A stretch of 5,913 nucleotides of DNA, taken from SAR92 clade bacterium (GTDB taxonomy: Bacteria > Pseudomonadota > Gammaproteobacteria > Pseudomonadales > Porticoccaceae). The DNA is taken from positions 1 to 5,913 of the forward strand of contig JABBBF010000235.1 in NCBI GenBank assembly GCA_018607545.1. Direction: 5' to 3'. Below, piece after piece: positions 1 through 5,423 of the stretch (position 1 is its first letter; each line of letters opens with the position of its first letter). A model generated the notes under the pieces. It did not search any database, was not told where the DNA came from, and saw only the letters and a list, made by a program, of their open reading frames with translations. Both the position numbers and the translations under genes were made by a program.

Positions 1-827
1 GTAGTTCCAACCCGTTTATTCAGGGATTGGTTACCGATAAGCCCTGTATCAAAATCCTCAACAAGTGCGATCTCGCCGATCCTGAGCTTACCAAGGTCTG
101 GCAGGATTATTATGAGCAGCAGGATAATACCAAGACCATGGCGCTGGATTTGCAGCATTTTGACCCTAGCAAACAGGTTATAGACCTGATTAACAAGCTT
201 TCACCACAAAAGGAAGGCCGTAACACTTTGGTCATGGTTACCGGTATCCCCAACGTGGGTAAGTCTTCACTTATTAACAGCCTAGCAGGCCGTCATATTG
301 CCAAAACCGGCAATGAGCCGGCGGTGACCAAAGGTCAGCAAAAGATCAATCTGCGCAACGGTATTATGCTGTTGGATACGCCGGGGATTCTCTGGCCGAA
401 GATTGAAAATCCTAATAGCAGCTACAGATTGGCGACTACTGGGGCGATTAAGAACACCGCGGTTAGCTATGAAGATGTGGCCTTTTTTGCCGCGGAATTC
501 CTTCTGCAAAAATACCCAAAACTGCTTCAGGAGCGTTTTAAGTTTTCCACATTGCCCCAATCAGAGATTGAGCTGTTAGAGATTATCGGTGCCCAGCGCG
601 GCTGTCTGCGCGGCGGCGGTCAGGTTGATCTGGAGCGGGTCTCTACTATCTTTATCAATGAACTGCGCGCCGGCACTCTGGGTGCTATTACCTTTGAAAC
701 ACCGGATGTGATTGATATTGAAATGCAGCAGGTGGAAGTTTTGCGGGCTGAGAAGGAAGAGCGAGAAAAAATTAGACTGGAAAAAACTGCCGCACGACGC
801 AGAAAGGCTAAAGCTAATAGAAAGTAG
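1..827 (+). CDS. ylqF: Ribosome-assembly GTPase, RbgA/YlqF family (5' end outside window)
   Basis: This is a circularly permuted GTPase, predicted to act in the cytoplasm in late assembly of the large ribosomal subunit. The permuted motif order is visible: G4 (NKCD) comes first, at about 62-73, then the P-loop GIPNVGKS at about 243-266, then G3 (DTPG) at about 375-386. A conserved C-terminal stretch (TLGAITFETP) follows, and then a charged, Arg/Lys-rich tail that could contact rRNA. The gene has no true start here. The TTG at 27 is in frame, but the frame stays open to the left edge, and its residues (SSNPFIQG, 3-26) match the usual SS-x-NP segment just before G4 in this family. I therefore read roughly 40-50 N-terminal residues as lying upstream. 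The stop is TAG at 825-827. The gene converges on the flavoprotein gene. Family assignment is secure; the ribosomal role is inferred from Bacillus RbgA. Confidence 0.93.
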   Translation, partial: SSNPFIQGLVTDKPCIKILNKCDLADPELTKVWQDYYEQQDNTKTMALDLQHFDPSKQVIDLINKLSPQKEGRNTLVMVTGIPNVGKSSLINSLAGRHIAKTGNEPAVTKGQQKINLRNGIMLLDTPGILWPKIENPNSSYRLATTGAIKNTAVSYEDVAFFAAEFLLQKYPKLLQERFKFSTLPQSEIELLEIIGAQRGCLRGGGQVDLERVSTIFINELRAGTLGAITFETPDVIDIEMQQVEVLRAEKEEREKIRLEKTAARRRKAKANRK

Positions 828-846
828 GGCTTTTTATATAGAAGAC

Positions 847-905
847 GCTCAGGGCTGTTCTTCATAACAAGCGGCTCAGGGCTGTTCTTAATAAACAGCA
901 ACAGC
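847..905. repeat. 16-bp direct repeat with nested inverted GCTGTT/AACAGC motifs
   Basis: GCTCAGGGCTGTTCTT occurs exactly at 847-862 and 874-889, with a 27-bp period. Each copy contains GCTGTT (854-859 and 881-886). Two adjacent AACAGC copies follow at 894-899 and 900-905, the last one ending at the first base of the flavoprotein stop codon. Several alternative 6-bp stems are therefore possible, the simplest being 881-886 with 894-899 and a 7-base loop. The location between two converging genes suggests a weak two-way terminator or a small local duplication. No stem is followed directly by a U-run on either strand, so it is not a textbook intrinsic terminator. Confidence 0.6.
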
Positions 906-2095
906 TAAACGTATGCACCCGCGGCGTAGCCTGAAGCCCAGGCCCACTGGAAGTTATAACCGCCCAGATGGCCAGTCACATCCACCACCTCACCAACAAA
1001 ATACAGCCCCGGCTGGGTTTTACACTCCATAGTCTTGGATGACAGCTGATCTGTATCCACACCACAGAGGGTGACCTCAGCGGTGCGATATCCCTCGGTG
1101 CCCGATGGCTTTAACTGCCATTCAGATAGATGCTCCGCCACGGACAAAAGGGTCGCATCGGGAATTTCTGCCATGGCAGTCTCGGCGTATTTAGACCAAT
1201 AGAGATTCTGCAGTTCCAACACCAGTCCCTTGGAGAGATGCTGGGCCAATAAATTGCGCAGCAAGCTTTTGGCACTGTGCTTTTTGTAGCCGAGCAGTAA
1301 ATCTCGACTATCCAGATCTGGCAGCAGATTAACGCTGATGGTCTGCCCCGACGTCCAATAGCTGGATAATTGCAGTGCCGCCGGGCCGCTAATCCCGCGA
1401 TGGGTAAAGAGCAGATTTTCGCGGAAACTCACGCCGTTTACCGACATCTCCACATCCACCGCCAGACCCGAGAGTTTTTCAGATATCTGCTTTATCCCAT
1501 CGCTAAAGGTAAAAGGTACCAGGCCGGCACTGCGCGGTAATAGATTTAAACCGAACTGTTCGGCCAACTGATAACCAAATCCCGAGGCACCCATAGTCGG
1601 AATAGATAGCCCGCCAGTGGCGACCACCAGCGACTTGCACTGATATTGGCCCGTGGAGGTTTGCAGGCTGTAGCCGCCCTGCTCCAGGGCAGCTACCGAC
1701 TTAATCTCGCATTTGGTTTTAATCTCTACGCCGGCCTGCTGGCACTCATCCAGCAGCATAGCGAGAATATCCTTGGCCGACTCATCGCAAAACAGCTCGC
1801 CATGTTTGCGCTCGTGGTAGGCAATACTGTGGCGCTCAACCATATCGATAAACTGCCATTGGTTATAACGATTTAGGGCCGAGATACAGAAGTAGGGGTT
1901 ATTGCACAGATAGTTTTCCGGTGTGATATCCAGATTGGTGAAATTGCAGCGACCACCCCCGGACATCAGAATTTTCTTGCCGACTTTATTACTGCTATCT
2001 AAAACCACTACCGACAGACCGCGCTGCCCGGCAGTAAAAGCGCAGAAAAGGCCAGCGGCACCGCCGCCAATAATCACCACATCAGGTTTGTTCAC
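905..2095 (-). CDS. NAD(P)/FAD-dependent oxidoreductase, BaiN/HI0933 (YhiN) family
   Basis: This is a 396-residue flavoprotein of the normal length for the family. An N-terminal Rossmann dinucleotide-binding motif, GGGAAG (residues 10-15), is followed by an acidic residue at the end of beta-2 (D33). The family signature GKKILMSGGGRCNFTN lies at 39-54. A second FAD-contact block at 368-389 begins GEVVDVTGHLGGYN. No membrane segment or signal peptide is seen, so it should be cytoplasmic. The start is GTG at 2093-2095, with an AAGGGG Shine-Dalgarno (2106-2111) 10 bases upstream. This start overlaps the TGA of the DUF1415 gene in the sequence GTGA, which implies translational coupling. The stop is TAG at 905-907. 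Clostridial BaiN acts on bile acid intermediates, but most proteobacterial members have no known substrate, so I assign only the fold and cofactor. Confidence 0.92.
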   Translation of the reverse strand: MNKPDVVIIGGGAAGLFCAFTAGQRGLSVVVLDSSNKVGKKILMSGGGRCNFTNLDITPENYLCNNPYFCISALNRYNQWQFIDMVERHSIAYHERKHGELFCDESAKDILAMLLDECQQAGVEIKTKCEIKSVAALEQGGYSLQTSTGQYQCKSLVVATGGLSIPTMGASGFGYQLAEQFGLNLLPRSAGLVPFTFSDGIKQISEKLSGLAVDVEMSVNGVSFRENLLFTHRGISGPAALQLSSYWTSGQTISVNLLPDLDSRDLLLGYKKHSAKSLLRNLLAQHLSKGLVLELQNLYWSKYAETAMAEIPDATLLSVAEHLSEWQLKPSGTEGYRTAEVTLCGVDTDQLSSKTMECKTQPGLYFVGEVVDVTGHLGGYNFQWAWASGYAAGAYV

Positions 2096-2649
2096 TGAAC
2101 AGAATCCCCTTTTAACTTCTGCCAGCGCAATTCGATTTCCGCGCGGCCAATTTTTTCCAGGGTGCTGATATTGCGCTGTGGAATCTGCTCTGGATTAGGG
2201 AATTCACCCAAGGCATCGGTAAGCATATCTTCACGGAGAAAATGAATGACCGGGTAGGGCGAGCGATTACTGTAATGGCTGGCACTCTCCTCGGCCTCAC
2301 CATCAAACAGATACTCTGGGTGGAAACTGGCTAACTGGATGGTGCCATCCAGGCCCAGCTCTTCAATTAGGGCTTCAGCATTGTCGAGAAACATTAAATA
2401 CTCATCAAAACTCGCCAGGGCATTGGGCATTACCAGCAGAGTTGTGGCGATCTCTTCTTCTGAACTCTGCTGAATTAAATCCAGCTCGATAAGAAAGGCC
2501 TGAGTGAGCTGATTGAGATCTTCGGATTCACAGACGGTGATACGCAAGGTATCCGAAGCCACCACTGGGCGCGCAAAGGGGCAGAGATTGAGCTCGACAA
2601 TAAATGTCTGTAGCCAATCTCTAATATGCTGTTTATAAACGCTGGACAT
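2092..2649 (-). CDS. DUF1415 family protein
   Basis: This is a 185-residue protein of unknown function. It matches the DUF1415 family, common in gamma- and betaproteobacteria, in length and in three conserved blocks: LNLCPFA (20-26), QLASFHPEYLFDG (105-117) and SNRSPYPVIHFLRE (127-140). The Cys in the first block and the His residues in the others are possible functional residues, but no reaction is known. It appears soluble, with no signal peptide or membrane segment. I place the start at the ATG at 2647-2649 (MSSVYKQ), just before the conserved region. The frame is open further upstream to about 2898, but that extension would cross the operator and overlap the divergent regulator gene. No strong Shine-Dalgarno precedes the chosen ATG. 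It is followed by the flavoprotein gene with a 4-base overlap, so the two are co-transcribed. Confidence 0.85.
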   Translation of the reverse strand: MSSVYKQHIRDWLQTFIVELNLCPFARPVVASDTLRITVCESEDLNQLTQAFLIELDLIQQSSEEEIATTLLVMPNALASFDEYLMFLDNAEALIEELGLDGTIQLASFHPEYLFDGEAEESASHYSNRSPYPVIHFLREDMLTDALGEFPNPEQIPQRNISTLEKIGRAEIELRWQKLKGDSVQ

Positions 2650-2749
2650 AGGAATCAAATATGCCTGACAAAGAGCGCGCAGGATACTTAGCTTGAGGTT
2701 ATCCGTCCAGCCGCGCAGTCGTTTAAAGCAGCAGAATACCGCTATAGTT

Positions 2750-2778
2750 TTGACTTGTATATTAGAATTATCTAAATT
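2750..2778 (+). promoter_or_regulatory. Probable sigma70 promoter of the sulfur operon
   Basis: The -35 candidate TTGACT (2750-2755) is followed by a 17-bp spacer and the -10 candidate TAAATT (2773-2778; four of six consensus bases). This predicts transcription starting near 2785 and a leader of about 75 bases before the regulator gene. The -10 hexamer lies at the junction of two palindromes, which fits control by a repressor. No equally good promoter was found on the minus strand for the DUF1415 gene. Confidence 0.55.
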
Positions 2779-2793
2779 AGAATCATCTAATAT
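2759..2793. promoter_or_regulatory. Tandem palindromic operator, probable binding site of the adjacent BigR-like repressor
   Basis: Two 14-bp dyads lie one base apart: TTAGAATTATCTAA (2762-2775) and TTAGAATCATCTAA (2777-2790). Each has perfect 5-bp arms (TTAGA/TCTAA) around a 4-bp centre, and the two differ at one base. The outermost arms extend to 8 bp, pairing ATATTAGA (2759-2766) with TCTAATAT (2786-2793), so the whole 35-bp element is also an imperfect palindrome. It covers the spacer and -10 of the candidate promoter. AT-rich dyads overlapping the -10 are typical operators for BigR-type ArsR repressors. Binding by this particular protein is an inference from proximity and symmetry. Confidence 0.72.
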
Positions 2794-2848
2794 TAAGTAA
2801 AATTGATTTGTCCCCAATTCCAACAGCAAATCCATCGCTATATTTTCT

Positions 2849-2852
2849 GGAG
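2849..2852 (+). promoter_or_regulatory. Shine-Dalgarno GGAG fixing the GTG start of the regulator gene
   Basis: GGAG lies 8 bases before the GTG at 2861-2863. That is good spacing, and no competing ATG precedes the conserved region in this frame, so it supports GTG as the start codon. Confidence 0.6.
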
Positions 2853-2860
2853 CTAGCGCA

Positions 2861-3199
2861 GTGAACAACAAGATAGAAAACAAACCGGCAATCAGCACAG
2901 CAGATTTTCAGCAGCTGGAAAAACATGCCAAACAGGCGGCAGATATGCTCAAACAGCTAGGCAATGTCAATCGCCTGATGATTCTCTGCACCCTGGTTAA
3001 TGGCGAGCGCTCAGTGGGCGAACTGCAAGAAATCACCAGCCTGAGTCAGTCCGCCCTATCGCAACACCTGGCATCGCTACGCAATGCCCAATTAGTAGAG
3101 ACACGCCGACAGGCACAAACGATTTTTTACAGTCTCTCGGGTACGGAATCCACACAGATTATTACTGTATTAAAGTCAATTTACTGCCGAGAGCTTTAA
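2861..3199 (+). CDS. bigR: ArsR-family persulfide-sensing repressor, BigR/SqrR type
   Basis: This is a 112-residue winged-helix regulator. The recognition region is at about 51-76 (SVGELQEITSLSQSALSQHL and following), and the beta-wing is at about 80-91 (ETRRQAQTIFYSL). Two cysteines stand out: C43 in ILCTLVNGE and C109 in SIYCREL. Their 66-residue separation equals that of C42/C108 in Xylella BigR and C41/C107 in Rhodobacter SqrR, where sulfane sulfur links the pair and releases DNA. The ELCVCDL-type metal site of ArsR/SmtB sensors is absent. It probably represses its own operon through the tandem dyads just upstream, and perhaps affects the divergent DUF1415 gene. The start is GTG, with GGAG 8 bases before it. 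It leads a four-gene operon, with 12 bases to the rhodanese gene. The family is clear; the ligand is inferred from the cysteine spacing and neighbours. Confidence 0.9.
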   Translation: MNNKIENKPAISTADFQQLEKHAKQAADMLKQLGNVNRLMILCTLVNGERSVGELQEITSLSQSALSQHLASLRNAQLVETRRQAQTIFYSLSGTESTQIITVLKSIYCREL

Positions 3200-3211
3200 A
3201 CGAGGTATCCA

Positions 3212-3766
3212 ATGCAACATCCAGTCAAAACTATTTCAGCCACTGATTTTAAAAAAGTTATTCAGACGGAGGCTAAAAAACCGCCCATTATTGATGTGCG
3301 CACAGCGGCCGAGGTTGAAAGCCAGTTCCTCGCGGGCAGTGCTCACTTTCCATTACAGGAACTCAACTGTGCCAAGGTAAAAACCTATCTTCGCGAGCAG
3401 GGTCACGACCCTGAACAACCGATCTATATGCTATGCGCCAGCGGGCAGCGCGCCACGCGGGCAGCAGAACAGCTAAAAGAGGATCTCGACTGCCCCCTGG
3501 TGATTATTGAGGGCGGCATAGGCGCGCTAAGTGCTGCTGGAATATCAGTTCAACAGGGCAGCGGAAATACCATCTCTCTGGAGCGGCAGGTGCGAATTGC
3601 AGCGGGCAGCCTGGTGGTAGTTGGCGTTATTCTCGGGAGCCTGCTAAACCCATGGTTCTATGCCATTGCAGCCTTTGTCGGCGCCGGACTGGTCTTTGCT
3701 GGCGTCACAGATAGCTGCGCTATGGCTATGCTTTTGGCACGTATGCCATGGAACAGGACAAATTGA
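3212..3766 (+). CDS. Membrane-anchored rhodanese, YgaP-like (rhodanese domain plus DUF2892)
   Basis: This is a 184-residue two-part protein. Residues about 6-115 form a single rhodanese domain, with PPIIDVRTAAE (24-34) as the CH2-type segment and the active-site loop CASGQRA. Its C75 should carry the persulfide and R80 closes the loop. Residues about 129-168 form two hydrophobic segments that turn at NPWFY. They end in GVTDSCAMAMLLARMPWN, the DUF2892/YgaP-like C-terminal signature. It should sit in the inner membrane with the rhodanese domain in the cytoplasm, transferring sulfane sulfur between carriers. E. coli ygaP likewise pairs with the BigR homologue YgaV. The start is ATG at 3212, with GAGG (3202-3205) 6 bases upstream. 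It follows the regulator by 12 bases and precedes the exporter by 10. Extra cysteines C53, C94 and C169 could also be modified. The physiological donor and acceptor are unknown. Confidence 0.9.
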   Translation: MQHPVKTISATDFKKVIQTEAKKPPIIDVRTAAEVESQFLAGSAHFPLQELNCAKVKTYLREQGHDPEQPIYMLCASGQRATRAAEQLKEDLDCPLVIIEGGIGALSAAGISVQQGSGNTISLERQVRIAAGSLVVVGVILGSLLNPWFYAIAAFVGAGLVFAGVTDSCAMAMLLARMPWNRTN

Positions 3767-3776
3767 GATAGTTGGT

Positions 3777-4631
3777 ATGTCAGCAGTGATTATTATCAGC
3801 CTGCTTATCGGCTTGATTATCGGGACAGTTCTCGGCCTTACCGGCGCCGGCGGCTCTATTTTTGCTGTGCCGCTATTAATCATCCTGCTGGGCCTGCCGA
3901 TCAATGATGCCATCGGCATTGCTCTGGGCGCCGTTGCCGTCAGTGCGTTTATTGGCACCGTCAGCAACTGGCAGGCTAAATATATTTTATGGATTCCGGC
4001 ACTGGCGCTCGGTATTGGCGGCGCCCTATTCGCACCTCTGGGAAAATATTTAGGTAACCAGGTGCCGGGTATATTTCTACTGCTGGGCTTTTCTGTGCTC
4101 GCTTTTACTATCGCGATTATTATGTGGCGCCAAAGCCTCACCTCTCCCGAACACTCGAAAGTGGTGCGCTCCAGCCCCTATATAAGCACCGATCAGGACT
4201 ATATTGAACCCATCTGTCGCTTCAACGATGCCGGGACATTTAAGCTGACCTCAAAATGTTTTTTCGCCCTGCTCGGTGCCGGGGTAATTGTCGGACTTTT
4301 AAGCGGGCTACTTGGTGTTGGCGGTGGTTTTTTAATTGTTCCTGTACTGCTGTTTATTACCCAGGTCTCCATGCGTCAGGCAGTCGCCACCTCACTGCTT
4401 ATTATTACGCTTATTAGCGCCACTGGTTTTTTCAGCTTTGTGACTTCCAGTTCCGCGGTGGACTGGCAGCTGCTGACACAGGTTTGTACAGGCGGGCTAT
4501 TGGGAATGCTTGGCGGTCATCTGGTTGCAGACAAAATTACCGGCCCCCAGTTACAGAGAATCTTTGCTATCAGCCTGGTTATTACGATCCTGGCAATGCT
4601 TGGCAATCAATTTTTCAAAGGAGTGATCTAA
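3777..4631 (+). CDS. TauE/SafE family (DUF81) anion exporter, probable sulfite exporter
   Basis: This is a 284-residue polytopic inner-membrane protein with about eight hydrophobic segments in two halves. Each half carries the family's glycine-rich motif: GLTGAGGSIFAVPLL (20-34) in the first and GLLGVGGGFLIVPVLL (177-192) in the second, the sign of an internal duplication. A polar loop at about 119-158 separates the halves. Family members move sulfite, sulfoacetate or related anions. Beside a persulfide dioxygenase, sulfite is the likeliest cargo, but this is inferred. The start is ATG at 3777, where the first membrane segment begins in the family. The frame is open back to 3660, but that would add a 39-residue segment overlapping the rhodanese gene without family similarity. 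The Shine-Dalgarno is weak (GAG at 3765-3767, overlapping the previous stop), suggesting coupling to the rhodanese. One base separates its stop from the next start. Confidence 0.88.
   Translation: MSAVIIISLLIGLIIGTVLGLTGAGGSIFAVPLLIILLGLPINDAIGIALGAVAVSAFIGTVSNWQAKYILWIPALALGIGGALFAPLGKYLGNQVPGIFLLLGFSVLAFTIAIIMWRQSLTSPEHSKVVRSSPYISTDQDYIEPICRFNDAGTFKLTSKCFFALLGAGVIVGLLSGLLGVGGGFLIVPVLLFITQVSMRQAVATSLLIITLISATGFFSFVTSSSAVDWQLLTQVCTGGLLGMLGGHLVADKITGPQLQRIFAISLVITILAMLGNQFFKGVI
4617..4623 (+). promoter_or_regulatory. Strong Shine-Dalgarno AAAGGAG for the dioxygenase gene
   Basis: AAAGGAG lies inside the last codons of the exporter gene and ends 9 bases before the ATG at 4633. It is the best ribosome-binding site in the operon, suggesting that the dioxygenase is translated efficiently and independently of the weakly initiated exporter. 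Confidence 0.65.
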
Positions 4632-4632
4632 G

Positions 4633-5343
4633 ATGATTTTTAGACAGTTATTCGACCCTGACTCATCCACCTATAGCTACCTTATTGGCGATGAAAGCAG
4701 CCGCGAAGCACTGCTGATCGACTCGGTATTAGAGCGCACAGAGCAGACCCTTCAACTGATTCAACAGCTCGATCTAAATCTGGTGCTGGCCATTGATACC
4801 CATACCCATGCCGATCATGTTACCGGTCTCGGTGCACTGCGTGATGCCACCGGTTGCAAAACCATGATGGGCAGAGAGTCATTGGCAGACTGCCTGTCCG
4901 ACACCTTTATTGATGGTCAGCAGCTAAAATTCGGCAATCTTTATATAGAGGCTATTTACAGCCCCGGTCACACTGACGACTCCTACAGCTTCTATCTACC
5001 CGAGTCTAAATCCGACAATCCCCAGCCAATGCTATTTAGCGGTGATACATTGTTAATTCGCGGTACCGGCCGCACCGACTTCCAAAATGGCAATGCCGAA
5101 CAGCAATACAACAGTCTGTTTAAGCGACTGTTAAAACTACCTGACAATACCTTGGTTTATCCCGCTCATGACTATAAGGGCTGGATGCTCAGCAGCATAG
5201 GTGAGGAGAAAAGGCACAATCCGCGCCTGCAAGTAACCAGCCGTGAAGACTATATCAAACTGATGGATAGTCTCGATTTGCCCAATCCAAAAATGATGGA
5301 TATTGCAGTGCCGGCTAATCAATCCTGTGGTGATATTGCATAA
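4633..5343 (+). CDS. ETHE1-like persulfide dioxygenase (MBL-fold, Blh-like)
   Basis: This is a 236-residue metallo-beta-lactamase-fold enzyme of typical ETHE1 length. The metal motif THTHADH gives H57, H59, D61 and H62. H113 lies in SPGHTDD, D138 in FSGDTLL and H179 in YPAHDY. H57, H113 and D138 correspond to the mononuclear-iron ligands of human ETHE1. The segment RGTGRTDFQ (143-151) and the C-terminal AVPANQSCG (225-233) are hallmarks that separate persulfide dioxygenases from glyoxalase II. The expected reaction is glutathione persulfide plus oxygen and water giving glutathione and sulfite, in the cytoplasm. It is the last gene of the operon, one base after the exporter, with a strong AAAGGAG Shine-Dalgarno. 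In Xylella and Agrobacterium the homologue Blh is encoded in the BigR-controlled operon. Activity is inferred from these motifs; all expected ligands are present. Confidence 0.92.
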   Translation: MIFRQLFDPDSSTYSYLIGDESSREALLIDSVLERTEQTLQLIQQLDLNLVLAIDTHTHADHVTGLGALRDATGCKTMMGRESLADCLSDTFIDGQQLKFGNLYIEAIYSPGHTDDSYSFYLPESKSDNPQPMLFSGDTLLIRGTGRTDFQNGNAEQQYNSLFKRLLKLPDNTLVYPAHDYKGWMLSSIGEEKRHNPRLQVTSREDYIKLMDSLDLPNPKMMDIAVPANQSCGDIA

Positions 5344-5365
5344 TCCGGTGTGCAATAACATTCTA

Positions 5366-5396
5366 TTGATCGTCTGACGAACAGCCGACGTAAATA
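5366..5396 (+). promoter_or_regulatory. Weak candidate promoter for the exonuclease gene
   Basis: TTGATC (5366-5371) and TAAATA (5391-5396) are separated by 19 bp, longer than the optimum. This is the only reasonable promoter-like pair in the 80-bp gap before the exonuclease gene. The same gap contains only short, weak inverted repeats (for example CAATA 5353-5357 with TATTG 5364-5368) and no clear terminator for the operon. Confidence 0.22.
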
Positions 5397-5423
5397 AAAG
5401 TTCAATGGCATAAAGATATTCCA

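Noticed and set aside
27..29. TTG as the start codon of the RbgA/YlqF gene
   Set aside because: The frame remains open to the left edge and the residues before the TTG match the conserved segment that precedes G4. The gene is cut by the window, not started here.
620..901. A minus-strand open frame whose product repeats the residues NSPE
   Set aside because: The peptide repeat is only the 16-bp DNA repeat read through. The rest is antisense to the GTPase gene.
2650..2898. An 83-residue N-terminal extension of the DUF1415 protein
   Set aside because: It would cross the operator and overlap the divergent regulator gene, and it lacks family similarity. The conserved region begins right after the ATG at 2647-2649.
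2861..3199. Arsenic or heavy-metal resistance regulator
   Set aside because: The metal-binding motif of ArsR/SmtB sensors is absent, the cysteine pair matches persulfide sensors, and no arsenic genes follow.
3660..3776. An earlier start for the TauE-type exporter
   Set aside because: The extra 39 residues read the rhodanese gene out of frame and place a non-homologous segment before the usual first membrane helix.
3644..4141. A long minus-strand open frame opposite the rhodanese and exporter genes
   Set aside because: It is antisense to two well-supported genes, its composition is typical of shadow translation, and it has no recognisable domain.
4633..5343. Glyoxalase II (hydroxyacylglutathione hydrolase)
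   Set aside because: The metal motif is shared, but RGTGRTDFQ and the C-terminal AVPAN-x2-CG are persulfide dioxygenase features, and the sulfur operon context agrees.
5371..5400. An intrinsic terminator at the end of the sulfur operon
   Set aside because: Only a 4-bp CGTC/GACG stem can be drawn and it is followed by an A-rich, not T-rich, stretch.
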